This document shows positions 50,112 through 58,949 of a stretch of 64,000 nucleotides of DNA, in pieces; position 1 is the stretch's first letter; the number at the start of each line of letters is the position of its first letter. This stretch comes from Nesterenkonia sp. Act20 (GTDB taxonomy: Bacteria; Actinomycetota; Actinomycetes; Actinomycetales; Micrococcaceae): assembly GCF_019173455.1 (NCBI RefSeq), contig NZ_JADPQH010000001.1:496001-560000 (forward strand). The letters are read 5' to 3'. The notes under the pieces are model-generated. The model saw only the letters and a list, made by a program, of their open reading frames with translations. It was not told the origin of the DNA and did not search any database. The translations under genes and the position numbers were made by a program.

Positions 50112-51550
50112 CGTGGTGTCCCGATCCTCTCCTGCGCCTGCGCCGCGGTTGCGGCCTGGCGATCCTCTTCTGGTGCTGTCTCTCCGGCACGCAGATGCAG
50201 CCCCTCGGGCTCATCGGCGGTGCCGAGTCCCGCGCGGGCGCCGCGACTGTCCTCGGCCTCCCAGGCGAGCACGTGGCTGACTCGGTTGCGTCGGCCTTCG
50301 AGTCGGTCGGCACGCAGCACCACTCCTGGGCCGCTGCGTCGCGGGATCTCCACCTCGGAACCGGCGATGGCCACACGTCCCAAGGCCTTGGCGAGCAGCC
50401 CTCCGACCGTGTCGACCTCCTCCTCATCATCGAGGTCAAGCTCGTAGAGCTCGGCGAAGTCATCCACCGACATGCGTGCGGAGAGTCGACGCCGCCCCTC
50501 CTCGAGCTCCTCGATCTCGGCGGCCTCGGTGTCGTACTCATCGACGATCTCCCCGACGATCTCCTCGATCAGATCCTCCAGGGTGACCATCCCGGCGGTG
50601 CCGCCGTACTCGTCCACCACGATGGCCACATGGGTGGACTCGCGCTGGAGCTCGGAGAGGAACTCCGAGACCGGCTTGGACTCGGGCACATAGCGGACAT
50701 CGCGCTGGAGCTCGTCGACCGCTATGGAGTCCGGATCTCGCCCGACGAAGGCGCTCGGGGCCTCGCTGCCGAGAAGGCGATGCTGCAGGTACGCGGCGTC
50801 CTTGAGGTAGATCATGCCGGTGATGTCATCGGCGGAGCCGCGCACCACCGGGATGCGGGAATAGCCCGAGCGCAGAAACAGCGTCATCACCTCGGAGAGC
50901 GTGATTCCGGACTCCACGGTGACCATGTCGGTGCGAGGCACCATGACCGCTCGCACGCGGGTCGCGGAGAGGTCGAAGACTGACTGGATCAGCTCCGCCT
51001 CGGTGTCCTCGATGATGTCCGTCTCCGAGGCGCGGGTGACGAACTCGCGGAACTCCTCGTCGTCGAAGAACCCTCGATCGGTGTCCGCGGTGCCGGGCAC
51101 GGTGCGCGCACCGATGCGGCTCAGCGCGACGGGAAGCGGTCCGAGGACCACGCGCAGTCCGCGCACCAGCCGGGCAGTGGCAGCAGCGACGAGCAGGTGA
51201 TGTCCGCGTCCCACCCGGCTCGGCGAGAGCGCGGCGGTCACGAGTCCTCCCAGCAGCAGGATGCCGGAGCCCAGCAGAGCACCGGCGGCAAGGTCGCCCA
51301 GCGCGAGGGCGGAGGCGAGGATGATCAGCACGACCATGGCCGTGGTGAAGAGCCAGCGCCACATCTGCAGCGCCAGAGTGTGAGCCACCGGCTGCGCCAG
51401 GATCATCTCCACGGCGGTGGAGCCGCGCTGATCCGCGATCTCTTCCGCCTCGCGCCGACTCAGCCGCAGGAAGGCGGAGTCCGCGGCGGACAGTGTGAAG
51501 GACAGCACGGCGCTGCCCAGCGCGAGGAGGATCAGGAGTCCCAGGGTCAT
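50108..51550 (-). CDS. CNNM/CorC-family membrane protein (hemolysin-like)
   Basis: Predicted divalent-cation (Mg2+) efflux-type protein, 480 residues: N-terminal DUF21/CNNM transmembrane domain with helices in the first ~135 residues, a CBS pair (about 205-330, with RAVMVPRTDMVTV and VDEYGGTAGMVTLEDLIEEI) and a C-terminal CorC_HlyC domain (about 350-430). Often mislabelled hemolysin. Nested between ybeY (2 bp gap) and era (4 bp overlap), a conserved actinobacterial arrangement. The last ~40 residues are a low-complexity Ala/Glu tail. Confidence 0.92.
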   Translation of the reverse strand: MTLGLLILLALGSAVLSFTLSAADSAFLRLSRREAEEIADQRGSTAVEMILAQPVAHTLALQMWRWLFTTAMVVLIILASALALGDLAAGALLGSGILLLGGLVTAALSPSRVGRGHHLLVAAATARLVRGLRVVLGPLPVALSRIGARTVPGTADTDRGFFDDEEFREFVTRASETDIIEDTEAELIQSVFDLSATRVRAVMVPRTDMVTVESGITLSEVMTLFLRSGYSRIPVVRGSADDITGMIYLKDAAYLQHRLLGSEAPSAFVGRDPDSIAVDELQRDVRYVPESKPVSEFLSELQRESTHVAIVVDEYGGTAGMVTLEDLIEEIVGEIVDEYDTEAAEIEELEEGRRRLSARMSVDDFAELYELDLDDEEEVDTVGGLLAKALGRVAIAGSEVEIPRRSGPGVVLRADRLEGRRNRVSHVLAWEAEDSRGARAGLGTADEPEGLHLRAGETAPEEDRQAATAAQAQERIGTPR

Positions 51551-51552
51551 GC

Positions 51553-52047
51553 TCAGACCGTCGGGGCGGGGGCGGTATGACCGAGGTACTCCTCGAGAAG
51601 CACTCGTTGCAGGGTGAACATCGTCTCTCGATCCTCAGGCTGGGCGTGGTCGTGACCGAGCAGATGCAGGACGCCGTGCGTGGTCAGCAGGGCGAGCTCG
51701 TCGCTGAGGCCGTGGCCATTCGCCACTGCCTGCTGCTGCGCAATGGCCGGGCAGATGACGATGTCACCGAGCACGCCCTCGGTGACCGGATCATCTGCGG
51801 TGCCGGCGATCAGCTCATCCATCGGAAAGCTCATCACATCGGTGGCACCAGGCAGGTTCATCCAGTCCAGGTGCAGCTGTTCCATGGCCTCCTCGTCCAC
51901 CAGCGTGATGGACAGTGCGACGTCGCGGCTCAGGTGCAGCTTGGCGTAGAGGAAGCAGCTGAGGTCCAGCAGCGTGGCCAGGTGATTCCCGGAGATCAGG
52001 TCCGAGCCGGAGCTGTCCTCGACGGTGACCTGCACCTCGCCGCTCAT
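51553..52047 (-). CDS. ybeY: Endoribonuclease / rRNA maturation factor YbeY
   Basis: Zinc metalloprotein of 16S rRNA 3'-end processing and quality control; 164 residues. The metal site reads HGVLHLLGHDH (about 130-140), with LPGATDVMSFPMDE upstream. Overlaps phoH by 4 bp, the usual partner gene. Confidence 0.96.
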   Translation of the reverse strand: MSGEVQVTVEDSSGSDLISGNHLATLLDLSCFLYAKLHLSRDVALSITLVDEEAMEQLHLDWMNLPGATDVMSFPMDELIAGTADDPVTEGVLGDIVICPAIAQQQAVANGHGLSDELALLTTHGVLHLLGHDHAQPEDRETMFTLQRVLLEEYLGHTAPAPTV

Positions 52048-53138
52048 CGTCGGCCGCCGCGGCGCGCAGCGGGCGCCCTGTCCTGGTGCCGCTCGTAGGC
52101 GTCCACGATCCGCCCGACCAGTGCGTGGCGGACCACATCCTCGGAGCCGAAGCGCGACATGGCGATGCCTTCGACGCCTTCAAGGATGTCGATCACGGTG
52201 CGAAGGCCGGAATCGGTGCCGCGGGGCAGGTCGACCTGGGTGATGTCACCGGTGACCACGATCTTGGAATTGAAGCCGAGCCGGGTCAGGAACATCTTCA
52301 TCTGCTCCGCCGTGGTGTTCTGCGCCTCGTCCAGGATGATGAAGGAGTCGTTGAGCGTGCGGCCGCGCATATAGGCCAGGGGGGCGACCTCGATGATGCC
52401 GGATTCCATGAGCCGCGGAATGGAGTCCGGGTCGATCATGTCGTGCAGCGCATCGTAGAGGGGGCGCAGGTAGGGGTCGATCTTGTCGTTGAGGCTGCCG
52501 GGCAGGAACCCCAGCTTCTCCCCCGCCTCCACCGCGGGCCGGGTCAGGATGATTCGATTGACTTCGCGCGCCTGCAGCGCCTGGACCGCCTTGGCCATAG
52601 CCAGGTAGGTCTTGCCGGTGCCGGCGGGGCCGATGCCGAAGACCACCGTGGACTCATCGATGGTGTCCACATAGGTCTGCTGGTTCTTGGTCTTGGGGCG
52701 GATGGTGCGGCCGCGGTGCGAAAGGATGTTGGTGGTCACGATCCGCGCCGAGTCCTGGGCTGCGTCGGCACGGACCATCGTGGAGACCTGCTCGATGATC
52801 TCCTCACTGACCGTGGTGCCGGAGGCGGCGAGAGTCTTCAGCTGGGTCAGGATCTCCACGATCCCGGTGACCTCGCTGGAGGCTCCGGCCACAGTCACGA
52901 GCTGATCGCGCAGCCCGATTGAGGCGGAGGGGTACAGGCCCTGCAGGATGCGCAGCGCGAGGTCCGACGCGCCGAGGCTGCGGAACATCGTCTCGGCGTC
53001 GGCGAAGTACACCTGTCGCTCGATGTTGCCGACGGCGGCGGCGGTGGCGCCGCGGGCCGCCCCGGACATCGACTGCCCGGTCAGGTTCTGCCCCGTGGAA
53101 GTCTGTGAACCTGTCGTGTTCTGCGAAGTCTCAGTCAT
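52044..53138 (-). CDS. phoH: PhoH-family ATPase
   Basis: P-loop ATPase of the PhoH group, linked to RNA metabolism through its habitual neighbour ybeY; 364 residues. Walker A GPAGTGKTYLAMAKAVQAL (about 173-191), Walker B FIILDEAQNTTAEQMKMFLT, and the conserved VVTGDITQVDLP. About 35 Thr/Gln/Ser-rich N-terminal residues precede the domain. Lies 12 bp downstream of rsmE's end. Confidence 0.94.
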   Translation of the reverse strand: MTETSQNTTGSQTSTGQNLTGQSMSGAARGATAAAVGNIERQVYFADAETMFRSLGASDLALRILQGLYPSASIGLRDQLVTVAGASSEVTGIVEILTQLKTLAASGTTVSEEIIEQVSTMVRADAAQDSARIVTTNILSHRGRTIRPKTKNQQTYVDTIDESTVVFGIGPAGTGKTYLAMAKAVQALQAREVNRIILTRPAVEAGEKLGFLPGSLNDKIDPYLRPLYDALHDMIDPDSIPRLMESGIIEVAPLAYMRGRTLNDSFIILDEAQNTTAEQMKMFLTRLGFNSKIVVTGDITQVDLPRGTDSGLRTVIDILEGVEGIAMSRFGSEDVVRHALVGRIVDAYERHQDRAPAARRGGRR

Positions 53139-53149
53139 TGATCCTCAGT

Positions 53150-53959
53150 CTAGGCGGTGTGCTCAGTGTGACCAGTCCCGGCGGCCCAGTCCCAGCGGCC
53201 CAGCAGCAGCTGGGTGGCGGCCAGGGCCGCCGGGCCTGCGGTGGATGACCGTAGAACGGTTCGGCCCAGCCGGGCGATCCGGGCGCCTGCTGCGCCGAGC
53301 AGCTCGATCTCCCGGTCGCTGATGCCACCCTCGGGCCCGATCACCAGGTGCAGCTCCTCCGGCCCAGGCTCACTGGCGCAGTGCCCTGCGATCGCCTGAG
53401 CCAGGGAGGTCTCATCGGTCTCGTGGAGCACGATGGTGGCGATCCGACGCTCGGTGCTGCGCAGCGTCTCCAGGTATTGGGTCGTCGTCTGCAGCGCGCG
53501 AACGGTGGGAATGCTGGTGCGGCGCGTCTGCTTCGCCGCGCTGGTGACCGTGGCAACCCATTCGGCATGCTTCTTGGCTTCTCGGCCGGCCTTCCAGCGG
53601 GCCACCGACCGTTCTGCCTGCCACGGGATGATCGCGTCCACGCCGAGCTCGGTGGCGGACTCCACCCCCTGGAGATCGCGGCGATCCTTCGCCAGCGCCT
53701 GGACCAGGACCAGCCGGGGTTCAAGGACCGGCTCCCGGGTCAGCTGCACGATCTCCACGCTCAGCTCCCCGACGCCGGCGGCTCGGACGATCCCCTCGGC
53801 GCGACTGCCCACGGTGTCGGAGAGGATCACCTGCTCTCCCGGCTTGAGTCGCATGACGGTGGCCGCATGGTGACCCTCGGCCCCGGAGAGCACGACCGTA
53901 GCGCCGGGGCCGGCGTCGTCGAGCGCTCCGGGGCTGAGATGGAACAGCGGGGCTGTCAT
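53150..53959 (-). CDS. rsmE: 16S rRNA (uracil-1498-N3)-methyltransferase
   Basis: SPOUT methyltransferase modifying U1498; 269 residues. N-terminal PUA-like domain, then the knot region LVIGPEGGISDREIELL (about 210-226) and the AdoMet loop LRSSTAGPAALAATQLL. The usual protein ends shortly after LGRW; here about 14 extra residues (DWAAGTGHTEHTA) arise where a 14-bp tandem duplication shifts the repeat phase. Start ATG 53959 lies 1 bp after the dnaJ stop. Confidence 0.93.
   Translation of the reverse strand: MTAPLFHLSPGALDDAGPGATVVLSGAEGHHAATVMRLKPGEQVILSDTVGSRAEGIVRAAGVGELSVEIVQLTREPVLEPRLVLVQALAKDRRDLQGVESATELGVDAIIPWQAERSVARWKAGREAKKHAEWVATVTSAAKQTRRTSIPTVRALQTTTQYLETLRSTERRIATIVLHETDETSLAQAIAGHCASEPGPEELHLVIGPEGGISDREIELLGAAGARIARLGRTVLRSSTAGPAALAATQLLLGRWDWAAGTGHTEHTA
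53173..53200. repeat. 14-bp tandem duplication in the 3' end of rsmE
   Basis: Two copies (53173-53186, 53187-53200) of cagtccc[g/a]gcggcc with one mismatch, just inside the coding end. Confidence 0.8.
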
Positions 53960-53960
53960 C

Positions 53961-55082
53961 TCAGAGGGCGTCCCAGCGTTCCCGCAGCTTGGCAAAGACG
54001 CCGCGATGCTCGGTGGTGGACTCTCCGCGCTCCTCGCCGCGTTCGGTGGCGAGCTCACGCAGCAGCTCGGCCTCACGGTCCGAGACCTTGGTGGGCGTCT
54101 CCACCTTCAGGTGCACCTTCAGCGCGCCGCGACCACCGCCGCGCAGGTGGGTGACCCCGCGCTCCTTGAGCGTGAGGACCTCGCCGGACTGGGTGCCTGG
54201 CTTCACGGTGAGCGCCTCTGCGCCGTCGAAGGTGTCCAGCTCCACCGTGGTGCCCAGCGCCGCTGCCGTCATCGGGATGGAGACGGTGGCGTGCAGATCA
54301 TTTCCGCGGCGGGTGAAGACCTCGTGCGGCTTGACCTCCACCTCGATGAACAGGTCGCCGGAGGGCCCGCCGGCCAGGCCTGCCTCTCCCTCCCCGGCAA
54401 GGTGGATGCGATTGCCGCGATCGACGCCGGCGGGCACCTTGACCTTGAGCGACTTGCGCTCACGGACCCGGCCCTGACCATCGCATTCCTGGCAGGGATC
54501 TTCGATGATGCTGCCGAACCCGGCGCAGCGCGCACAGGTCTGAGTCTGGATGACGGTGCCGAGGATCGAGCGCATCGGCCGCTGGACCTGACCCTGGCCG
54601 TGGCAGTCCGGGCACGTGGTGGGCGAGGTCCCCGGGCGTGAGCAGGAGCCGTCACAGACGGTGCAGGTCACGGCCGTCTCAACCTCTACCTCCTTGGTGG
54701 TCCCGAAGACCGCGTCGCGCAGGTCTATGCGCACGCGGATCAGCGAGTCCTGGCCGCGGCGGGTGCGGGAGGCCGGGCCCCCACCTCCCCCGCCGAAGAA
54801 GGTCTCGAAGATGTCGCCGAATCCTCCGAATCCTCCGCCGGCGCCGCCGCCGGGGAAGCCGGAGCGGCCGTTCTCGTCACCGGTGGCGTCGTAGTTCTGC
54901 CGCTTCTGCGAGTCGGAGAGCACCTCGTAGGCGCGGCCGAGCACCTTGAACTGCTCCGCGGCGTCCTCCGAGGGGTTCACGTCAGGGTGGAGCTTGCGGG
55001 CCTGTTTGCGGTAGGCCTTCTTGATCTCTTCGGTCGACGCCGAGCGGCTGACGCCGAGCGCTTCGTAGTAGTCAGTCGTCAT
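53961..55082 (-). CDS. dnaJ: Chaperone DnaJ (type I, HrcA-linked)
   Basis: Hsp40 co-chaperone of DnaK; 373 residues. J domain (about 3-68) with the HPD triad in LHPDVNPSE; Gly/Phe-rich linker (about 72-105); zinc region with four Cys pairs [32 protein letters not shown] (about 139-210; the first lacks its final Gly); C-terminal substrate domain. It follows hrcA by 12 bp, so it is the HrcA-regulated dnaJ rather than the dnaK-grpE copy. Confidence 0.96.
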   Translation of the reverse strand: MTTDYYEALGVSRSASTEEIKKAYRKQARKLHPDVNPSEDAAEQFKVLGRAYEVLSDSQKRQNYDATGDENGRSGFPGGGAGGGFGGFGDIFETFFGGGGGGPASRTRRGQDSLIRVRIDLRDAVFGTTKEVEVETAVTCTVCDGSCSRPGTSPTTCPDCHGQGQVQRPMRSILGTVIQTQTCARCAGFGSIIEDPCQECDGQGRVRERKSLKVKVPAGVDRGNRIHLAGEGEAGLAGGPSGDLFIEVEVKPHEVFTRRGNDLHATVSIPMTAAALGTTVELDTFDGAEALTVKPGTQSGEVLTLKERGVTHLRGGGRGALKVHLKVETPTKVSDREAELLRELATERGEERGESTTEHRGVFAKLRERWDAL

Positions 55083-55094
55083 CTTCGTAGACGT

Positions 55095-56120
55095 TCACCC
55101 TTCGGAAAGAATTCGGGACAGGTAGCGCGCCATGGCGCGCACTGCGGACATTGTGGAGCCGTAATCCATGCGGGTAGGACCGACGACGCCGAGCTTGGCG
55201 CCCTCGGCACCCGCATGGGTGCCATACTCGGCAGCGACGACGGCGGTCTCGACCAGCGAGTCGTGACTCGTCTCGTGACCGATCCGGATCGAGAGGCCTC
55301 GCCGGTCCTGCTCCATCTCGGTCAACAACCGAAGCAGCACGACTTGTTCCTCAAGCGCTTCAAGGATGGGACCGATGGAGGGCCCGAGGTCGCGGCCCGA
55401 CCTGGCGAGGTTAGCAGTCCCGGCCATGATGATGCGATCTACGCGGCCCGACTCCAGTATGGTCTCCACCGCCTGCGCGATCACGGCCATCGTGGGACGC
55501 AGCACCGGCTCCACCCGGCTGATGAGGGCGTCCACGGGCAGCGGAAGCGTGGAGGTCCGGCGGTTGAAGAGCTCGGTCGAGAGCACCTGGCCCAGCCGGT
55601 GCAGCGAGTCGTCACCGATCGCGTCCGCGAGGGTGACCATGCGCTGCTCCACCTTGCCCGAGGAGAGGATCACTATGGTCAGCGCCTTGTGCGGGGACAT
55701 GGACACGACGTCGATGTGCCGGATCGTCGCGGTGGAGCGCTGCGGATGCTGGATCACGGCCACCTGGTTGGTGAGCATGGCCAGCAGACGCACCGTCTGC
55801 TCCAGCATCGAATCATGATCGTCAGCGGACTCGACCAGCGTGTCCATCGCCCGGCGCTCCGCCGCCGAGAGGGGACGCACCTCGGTGATCTTGTCCACGA
55901 ACCGGCGGTAACCCAGATCGGTGGGGATCCTCCCAGCAGAGGTATGCGGAGCGGCGATCAGGCCCTCCTCCTCGAGGTGGGCCATATCGTTGCGGATCGT
56001 GGCGGGCGACACCTCGAGGTCGTGGCGCTCCACCAGCGCGCGGGAGCCCACCGGCTCCCGGGTCTGGACGTAGTCCTCGACGATGGCACGCAGGACCTGC
56101 AGACGGCGGGTGTCTGACAT
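55095..56120 (-). CDS. hrcA: Heat-inducible transcription repressor HrcA
   Basis: Represses heat-shock genes by binding CIRCE; 341 residues. N-terminal winged helix (SRALVERHDLEVSPATIRND with EEEGLI, about 23-50), then HTSAGRIPTDLGYRRFVD (about 58-75), and an IclR-like GAF domain. Start at the ATG at 56120, with AGGAGG 11 nt upstream; the 14 codons further upstream would run into the operator. A CIRCE element lies 22 bp upstream, so it is autoregulated, with dnaJ in the same transcript. Confidence 0.96.
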   Translation of the reverse strand: MSDTRRLQVLRAIVEDYVQTREPVGSRALVERHDLEVSPATIRNDMAHLEEEGLIAAPHTSAGRIPTDLGYRRFVDKITEVRPLSAAERRAMDTLVESADDHDSMLEQTVRLLAMLTNQVAVIQHPQRSTATIRHIDVVSMSPHKALTIVILSSGKVEQRMVTLADAIGDDSLHRLGQVLSTELFNRRTSTLPLPVDALISRVEPVLRPTMAVIAQAVETILESGRVDRIIMAGTANLARSGRDLGPSIGPILEALEEQVVLLRLLTEMEQDRRGLSIRIGHETSHDSLVETAVVAAEYGTHAGAEGAKLGVVGPTRMDYGSTMSAVRAMARYLSRILSEG

Positions 56121-56142
56121 GCTGCTCGGGCCTCCTGAACCT

Positions 56143-56178
56143 CTGGCACTCGATGAGTACAAGTGCTAATTCTACAAT
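56143..56178. promoter_or_regulatory. CIRCE operator with divergent -10 elements
   Basis: 56143-56169 read on the minus strand is ttagcactt-N9-gagtgccag, matching the CIRCE consensus TTAGCACTC-N9-GAGTGCTAA at 15 of 18 positions with the exact 9-nt spacer. The hrcA -10 TAGAAT (minus strand, 56169-56174) abuts it; the -10 TACAAT of the DUF3097 gene (plus strand, 56173-56178) lies 3 bp past it, so one operator could affect both. Confidence 0.85.
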
Positions 56179-56186
56179 GGGTGACC

Positions 56187-57077
56187 ATGAGTGCTTCCCA
56201 CTTCCCCAGCCGGCGTTCCTCCTCCTCACCTGGGTGGGGCGCCCAGGACCTCTCGAGCCTGCGCGCATCACAGCAGATCACAGTGCCTCCGCTGCCGGCG
56301 GACCATGGCACGGTGATCGAGGAGGTCGAGTCGGGCTGGGTCGGCGCGGTGGTCTCCGTGGAGGCCTCCGGCGGCGTGCACGTGGTGAGCCTGGAGGACC
56401 GCATGGGACGGGTCCGTTCCTTCCCGCTGGGATACGGCTTCCTCTATGAAGGCCAGCCGGTGGAGCTGACTCCCCCGACCTCGCGCACCGCGGCCCCTGT
56501 GCCCACGCGCACCGCGTCAGGCTCCGTGGCGGTCGCAGATGCTCGCGCACGCGTGGCCCGCGCCTCTCGCATCTGGGTCGAAGGCACCCACGACGCAGAG
56601 CTGGTCGAGAAGGTGTGGGGCGAGGACCTGCGGATCGAGGGCATCGTCGTGGAGCCGCTGCACGGCGCCGATGATCTGCTCGCGGCGGTCCGCGAGTTCC
56701 AGCCCGGCCCGCGACGCCGAGTGGGAGTTCTGCTGGACCATCTCGTCCCGGGGTCCAAAGAAACGCGCATCGCTCAGGAGGCGATGCAGGCCTCGGGCGC
56801 CAGAGGCAACCTGCTGGTGCTGGGGCACCCCTATGTGGATGTCTGGCAGGCGGTGAAGCCGCATCTGCTCGGGCTGCGGCGTTGGCCCGACATCCCGCGA
56901 AGCGAGGACATCAAGGTCGGCACGCTGAAGGCGCTGGGCTGGCCGCATGCCCAGCAGCGTGACATCGCCCAGGGATGGAAACGGATTCTCGGGCAGGTCA
57001 CCAGCTATGCCGATCTGGAACCTTCGCTGCTCGGGCGGGTTGAGGAGCTCATCGACTTCGTCACGGTGGAGGATTGA
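56187..57077 (+). CDS. DUF3097 protein
   Basis: Actinobacterial protein of unknown function, 296 residues, soluble. Two visible parts: an N-terminal beta-rich module (about 30-100, with WVGAVVSVEASGGVHVVSLE) and a C-terminal alpha/beta part (about 120-296) resembling a Toprim-like fold: WVEGTHDAELVEKVWGEDLR, VGVLLDHLVPGSKE, NLLVLGHPYVDVWQAV. The Glu and Asp in WVEGTHD and LLDHLVPGSKE are candidate metal ligands, as in DnaG/OLD Toprim motifs; this is inference. Start at ATG 56187, 8 nt after TACAAT. Shares the CIRCE region with hrcA. Confidence 0.85.
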   Translation: MSASHFPSRRSSSSPGWGAQDLSSLRASQQITVPPLPADHGTVIEEVESGWVGAVVSVEASGGVHVVSLEDRMGRVRSFPLGYGFLYEGQPVELTPPTSRTAAPVPTRTASGSVAVADARARVARASRIWVEGTHDAELVEKVWGEDLRIEGIVVEPLHGADDLLAAVREFQPGPRRRVGVLLDHLVPGSKETRIAQEAMQASGARGNLLVLGHPYVDVWQAVKPHLLGLRRWPDIPRSEDIKVGTLKALGWPHAQQRDIAQGWKRILGQVTSYADLEPSLLGRVEELIDFVTVED

Positions 57078-57147
57078 GCACGAGCGGATGTGTCCAACGA
57101 GACTCCGACACGCAGCCCGGGGCCAGTGTCCGTCCAGGGAGATTCGC

Positions 57148-57153
57148 TAGAAT
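57148..57153 (+). promoter_or_regulatory. -10 candidate of the DUF4870 gene
   Basis: TAGAAT about 55 nt before the GTG at 57210; no good -35. Confidence 0.35.
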
Positions 57154-57209
57154 TCTCACCTGAAGCATGTAGGTGTCTGAAAGTCTGACATCTGAATCAC
57201 GGAGGTGAA

Positions 57210-57641
57210 GTGGCGCATAATCAGGAACCCCAGGGTGGCCGGTCGAGGCAGTACGCCAGACCGGACTCATCCGAGCGCCTGAAGGGCTCTGCTGCTGCAG
57301 CACCTCCGCTGACCCCTGCCGAGGACCGCCGCTGGGCCACACTGGCCCACTTCGGCGCGCTCATCGGCTGTTTCCCGGCCCTGGCGATCTACCTGGTCTA
57401 CCGTGACCGGGGCCCGTTCACCGCCCAGGAGTCCAAGGAGGCGCTGAACTTCACCCTTCCGGTGACCGCCGTGATGCTCGCCTGCTACATCCTGGCGCTG
57501 ATCCCCGCCATCGGCTGGGTCTTCGGCATCATCGCCGTGCTGCTCTGGGTCTACATGACGCTCTCCGGCCTGGTGGCCGGCATCCAGTGCAATAAGGGAC
57601 GGCCGTACCGCTACCCGATGAACCTGCGCCTCATCCACTGA
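57210..57641 (+). CDS. DUF4870 small membrane protein
   Basis: Protein of 143 residues. A Gln/Arg/Ser/Ala-rich N-terminal tail (about 1-38) is followed by the DUF4870 core: DRRWATLAHFGALIGCFPALAIY, then two helices (FTLPVTAVMLACYILALIPAIGW and FGIIAVLLWVYMTLSGLVAG, quoted by ends), closing with QCNKGRPYRYPMNLRLI. Function unknown. GTG start with GGAGG 4 nt upstream. Its stop sits in a hairpin shared with the convergent hemW stop. Confidence 0.88.
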   Translation: MAHNQEPQGGRSRQYARPDSSERLKGSAAAAPPLTPAEDRRWATLAHFGALIGCFPALAIYLVYRDRGPFTAQESKEALNFTLPVTAVMLACYILALIPAIGWVFGIIAVLLWVYMTLSGLVAGIQCNKGRPYRYPMNLRLIH

Positions 57642-57664
57642 GGCGCTCGGAAGCTCGCGCTCAG
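57638..57664. terminator. Hairpin spanning both stop codons, DUF4870 gene / hemW
   Basis: ctgaggcgc and gcgctcag pair with one bulged G; the loop is 10 nt. The left arm holds the TGA of the DUF4870 gene, the right arm the stop of hemW. No T-run; candidate bidirectional terminator. Confidence 0.45.
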
Positions 57665-58947
57665 GGGGCGAGGCGCCGCGTCACCGCGTCAGCCAGCAGC
57701 CGCCCGCGCAAGGTCAGCAGTGCCCTGCCTTCACGGTGATCGGCTGTCGGCGCAGCTGCCTGCGCGCTGATCAGTCCGTCCTGGACCAGGGAGTTCACTG
57801 TCGCGGGGGTGATCTGCTCCCCCTGGGTGCGCATCAGCTCAGGCAGCGCGTTGTACTCCGCGATGTCCAGTCCGTCGGCCAGTCTCAGCCGCAGCATCAG
57901 GTGCTCGAGAACCTTGTCCTCATCCTGGAGCTCTTCGCGTCCGTGGCCCGGAGTGGTCCCGCTGATCAGGCGCTGCGCGTAGGCCGCGGGGTGCTTGACG
58001 TTCCACCAGCGAAGCCCAGCCATATGCGAATGCGACCCTGGGCCGGCTCCCCACCAGTCGGAGTCCACCCAATAGTTCAGGTTATGCGCTGACCTCGTCG
58101 CCCTGCTGGTCGAGAAGTTGGACACCTCGTACCAGTCGAAACCGGCTGCACCGAGGACCTCCTCGGTGAGCAGGTATTTGTCGGCCTGGTCATCAGGGTC
58201 GATGTCCGCCAGCACACCCCGGCGGATCTTCGCCGCCATGGCCGTCCCCTCTTCGATGATCAGCGAATAAGCGGAGATGTGATCTGGCCGCAGCGCGACG
58301 GCGTGCTCGAGGCTGCTGCGCCAGTCCTCGAGGCTCTCCCCCGGTGTCCCGGAGATGAGGTCAAGGCTGACCTGCAGACCTGCGACTCGTGCAGCCTTGA
58401 CCGCACGCTCCACGTTGGCGGGGTCGTGTGTCCGGTCCAGCGTCTTGAGCACCGCGGGCACTGCCGACTGCATGCCGAGGCTCAGTCGGGTGAACCCTGC
58501 CCCAGCCAGGATGTGGGCGGTCTCTTGGGTGATCGTGTCGGGATTCGCCTCGGTGGTGATCTCTGCCCCGGGCATGAAGCCGAAGAGCTCGCGGGCCCGG
58601 GTGAGGATGCGGGCGAGCTCTTCGGGGGGCAGCAGAGTCGGCGTGCCGCCGCCGAAGAACACCGTGGACAGCGCCCGCTCGGGGGCCTCCATGGAATCCA
58701 GCACGCCGCGGGCGAAGACCAGCTCGGAGATCAGCGTGTCCGGATAGGACAGCTGCGAGGCCCCGGGGCCGAGGTCTTCGGCGGTGTAGGTGTTGAAGTC
58801 GCAGTAGCCGCAGCGCACGCTGCAGAAGGGGATGTGGACGTAGAGGCCGAAGGGGACCTCAGCCCGGGACGGGAGCGCCTGCTGCACCGCCGCCGGGAAG
58901 CTGCCGTCGGCAGGAACCGGGTCGCCGAGGGGAAGGGTGGAGGGCAA
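57661..58947 (-). CDS. hemW: Radical SAM haem chaperone HemW (coproporphyrinogen III oxidase-like)
   Basis: HemN-family radical SAM protein, 428 residues; current view of this subgroup is haem insertion rather than oxygen-independent porphyrinogen oxidation. Cluster motif [14 protein letters not shown] (about 44-57), [23 protein letters not shown] and a C-terminal HemN_C domain (about 340-428). I choose the TTG at 58947, 2 bp after the lepA stop with GGGAAGAAG upstream, because it gives the PSTLPLGDP start common in relatives; a GTG about 23 codons in is the alternative. Confidence 0.92.
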   Translation of the reverse strand: MPSTLPLGDPVPADGSFPAAVQQALPSRAEVPFGLYVHIPFCSVRCGYCDFNTYTAEDLGPGASQLSYPDTLISELVFARGVLDSMEAPERALSTVFFGGGTPTLLPPEELARILTRARELFGFMPGAEITTEANPDTITQETAHILAGAGFTRLSLGMQSAVPAVLKTLDRTHDPANVERAVKAARVAGLQVSLDLISGTPGESLEDWRSSLEHAVALRPDHISAYSLIIEEGTAMAAKIRRGVLADIDPDDQADKYLLTEEVLGAAGFDWYEVSNFSTSRATRSAHNLNYWVDSDWWGAGPGSHSHMAGLRWWNVKHPAAYAQRLISGTTPGHGREELQDEDKVLEHLMLRLRLADGLDIAEYNALPELMRTQGEQITPATVNSLVQDGLISAQAAAPTADHREGRALLTLRGRLLADAVTRRLAP

Positions 58948-58949
58948 GC

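Noticed and set aside
55095-56162. Longer HrcA starting at 56162
   Set aside because: The extra 14 codons would run into the CIRCE operator; a Shine-Dalgarno precedes the ATG at 56120.
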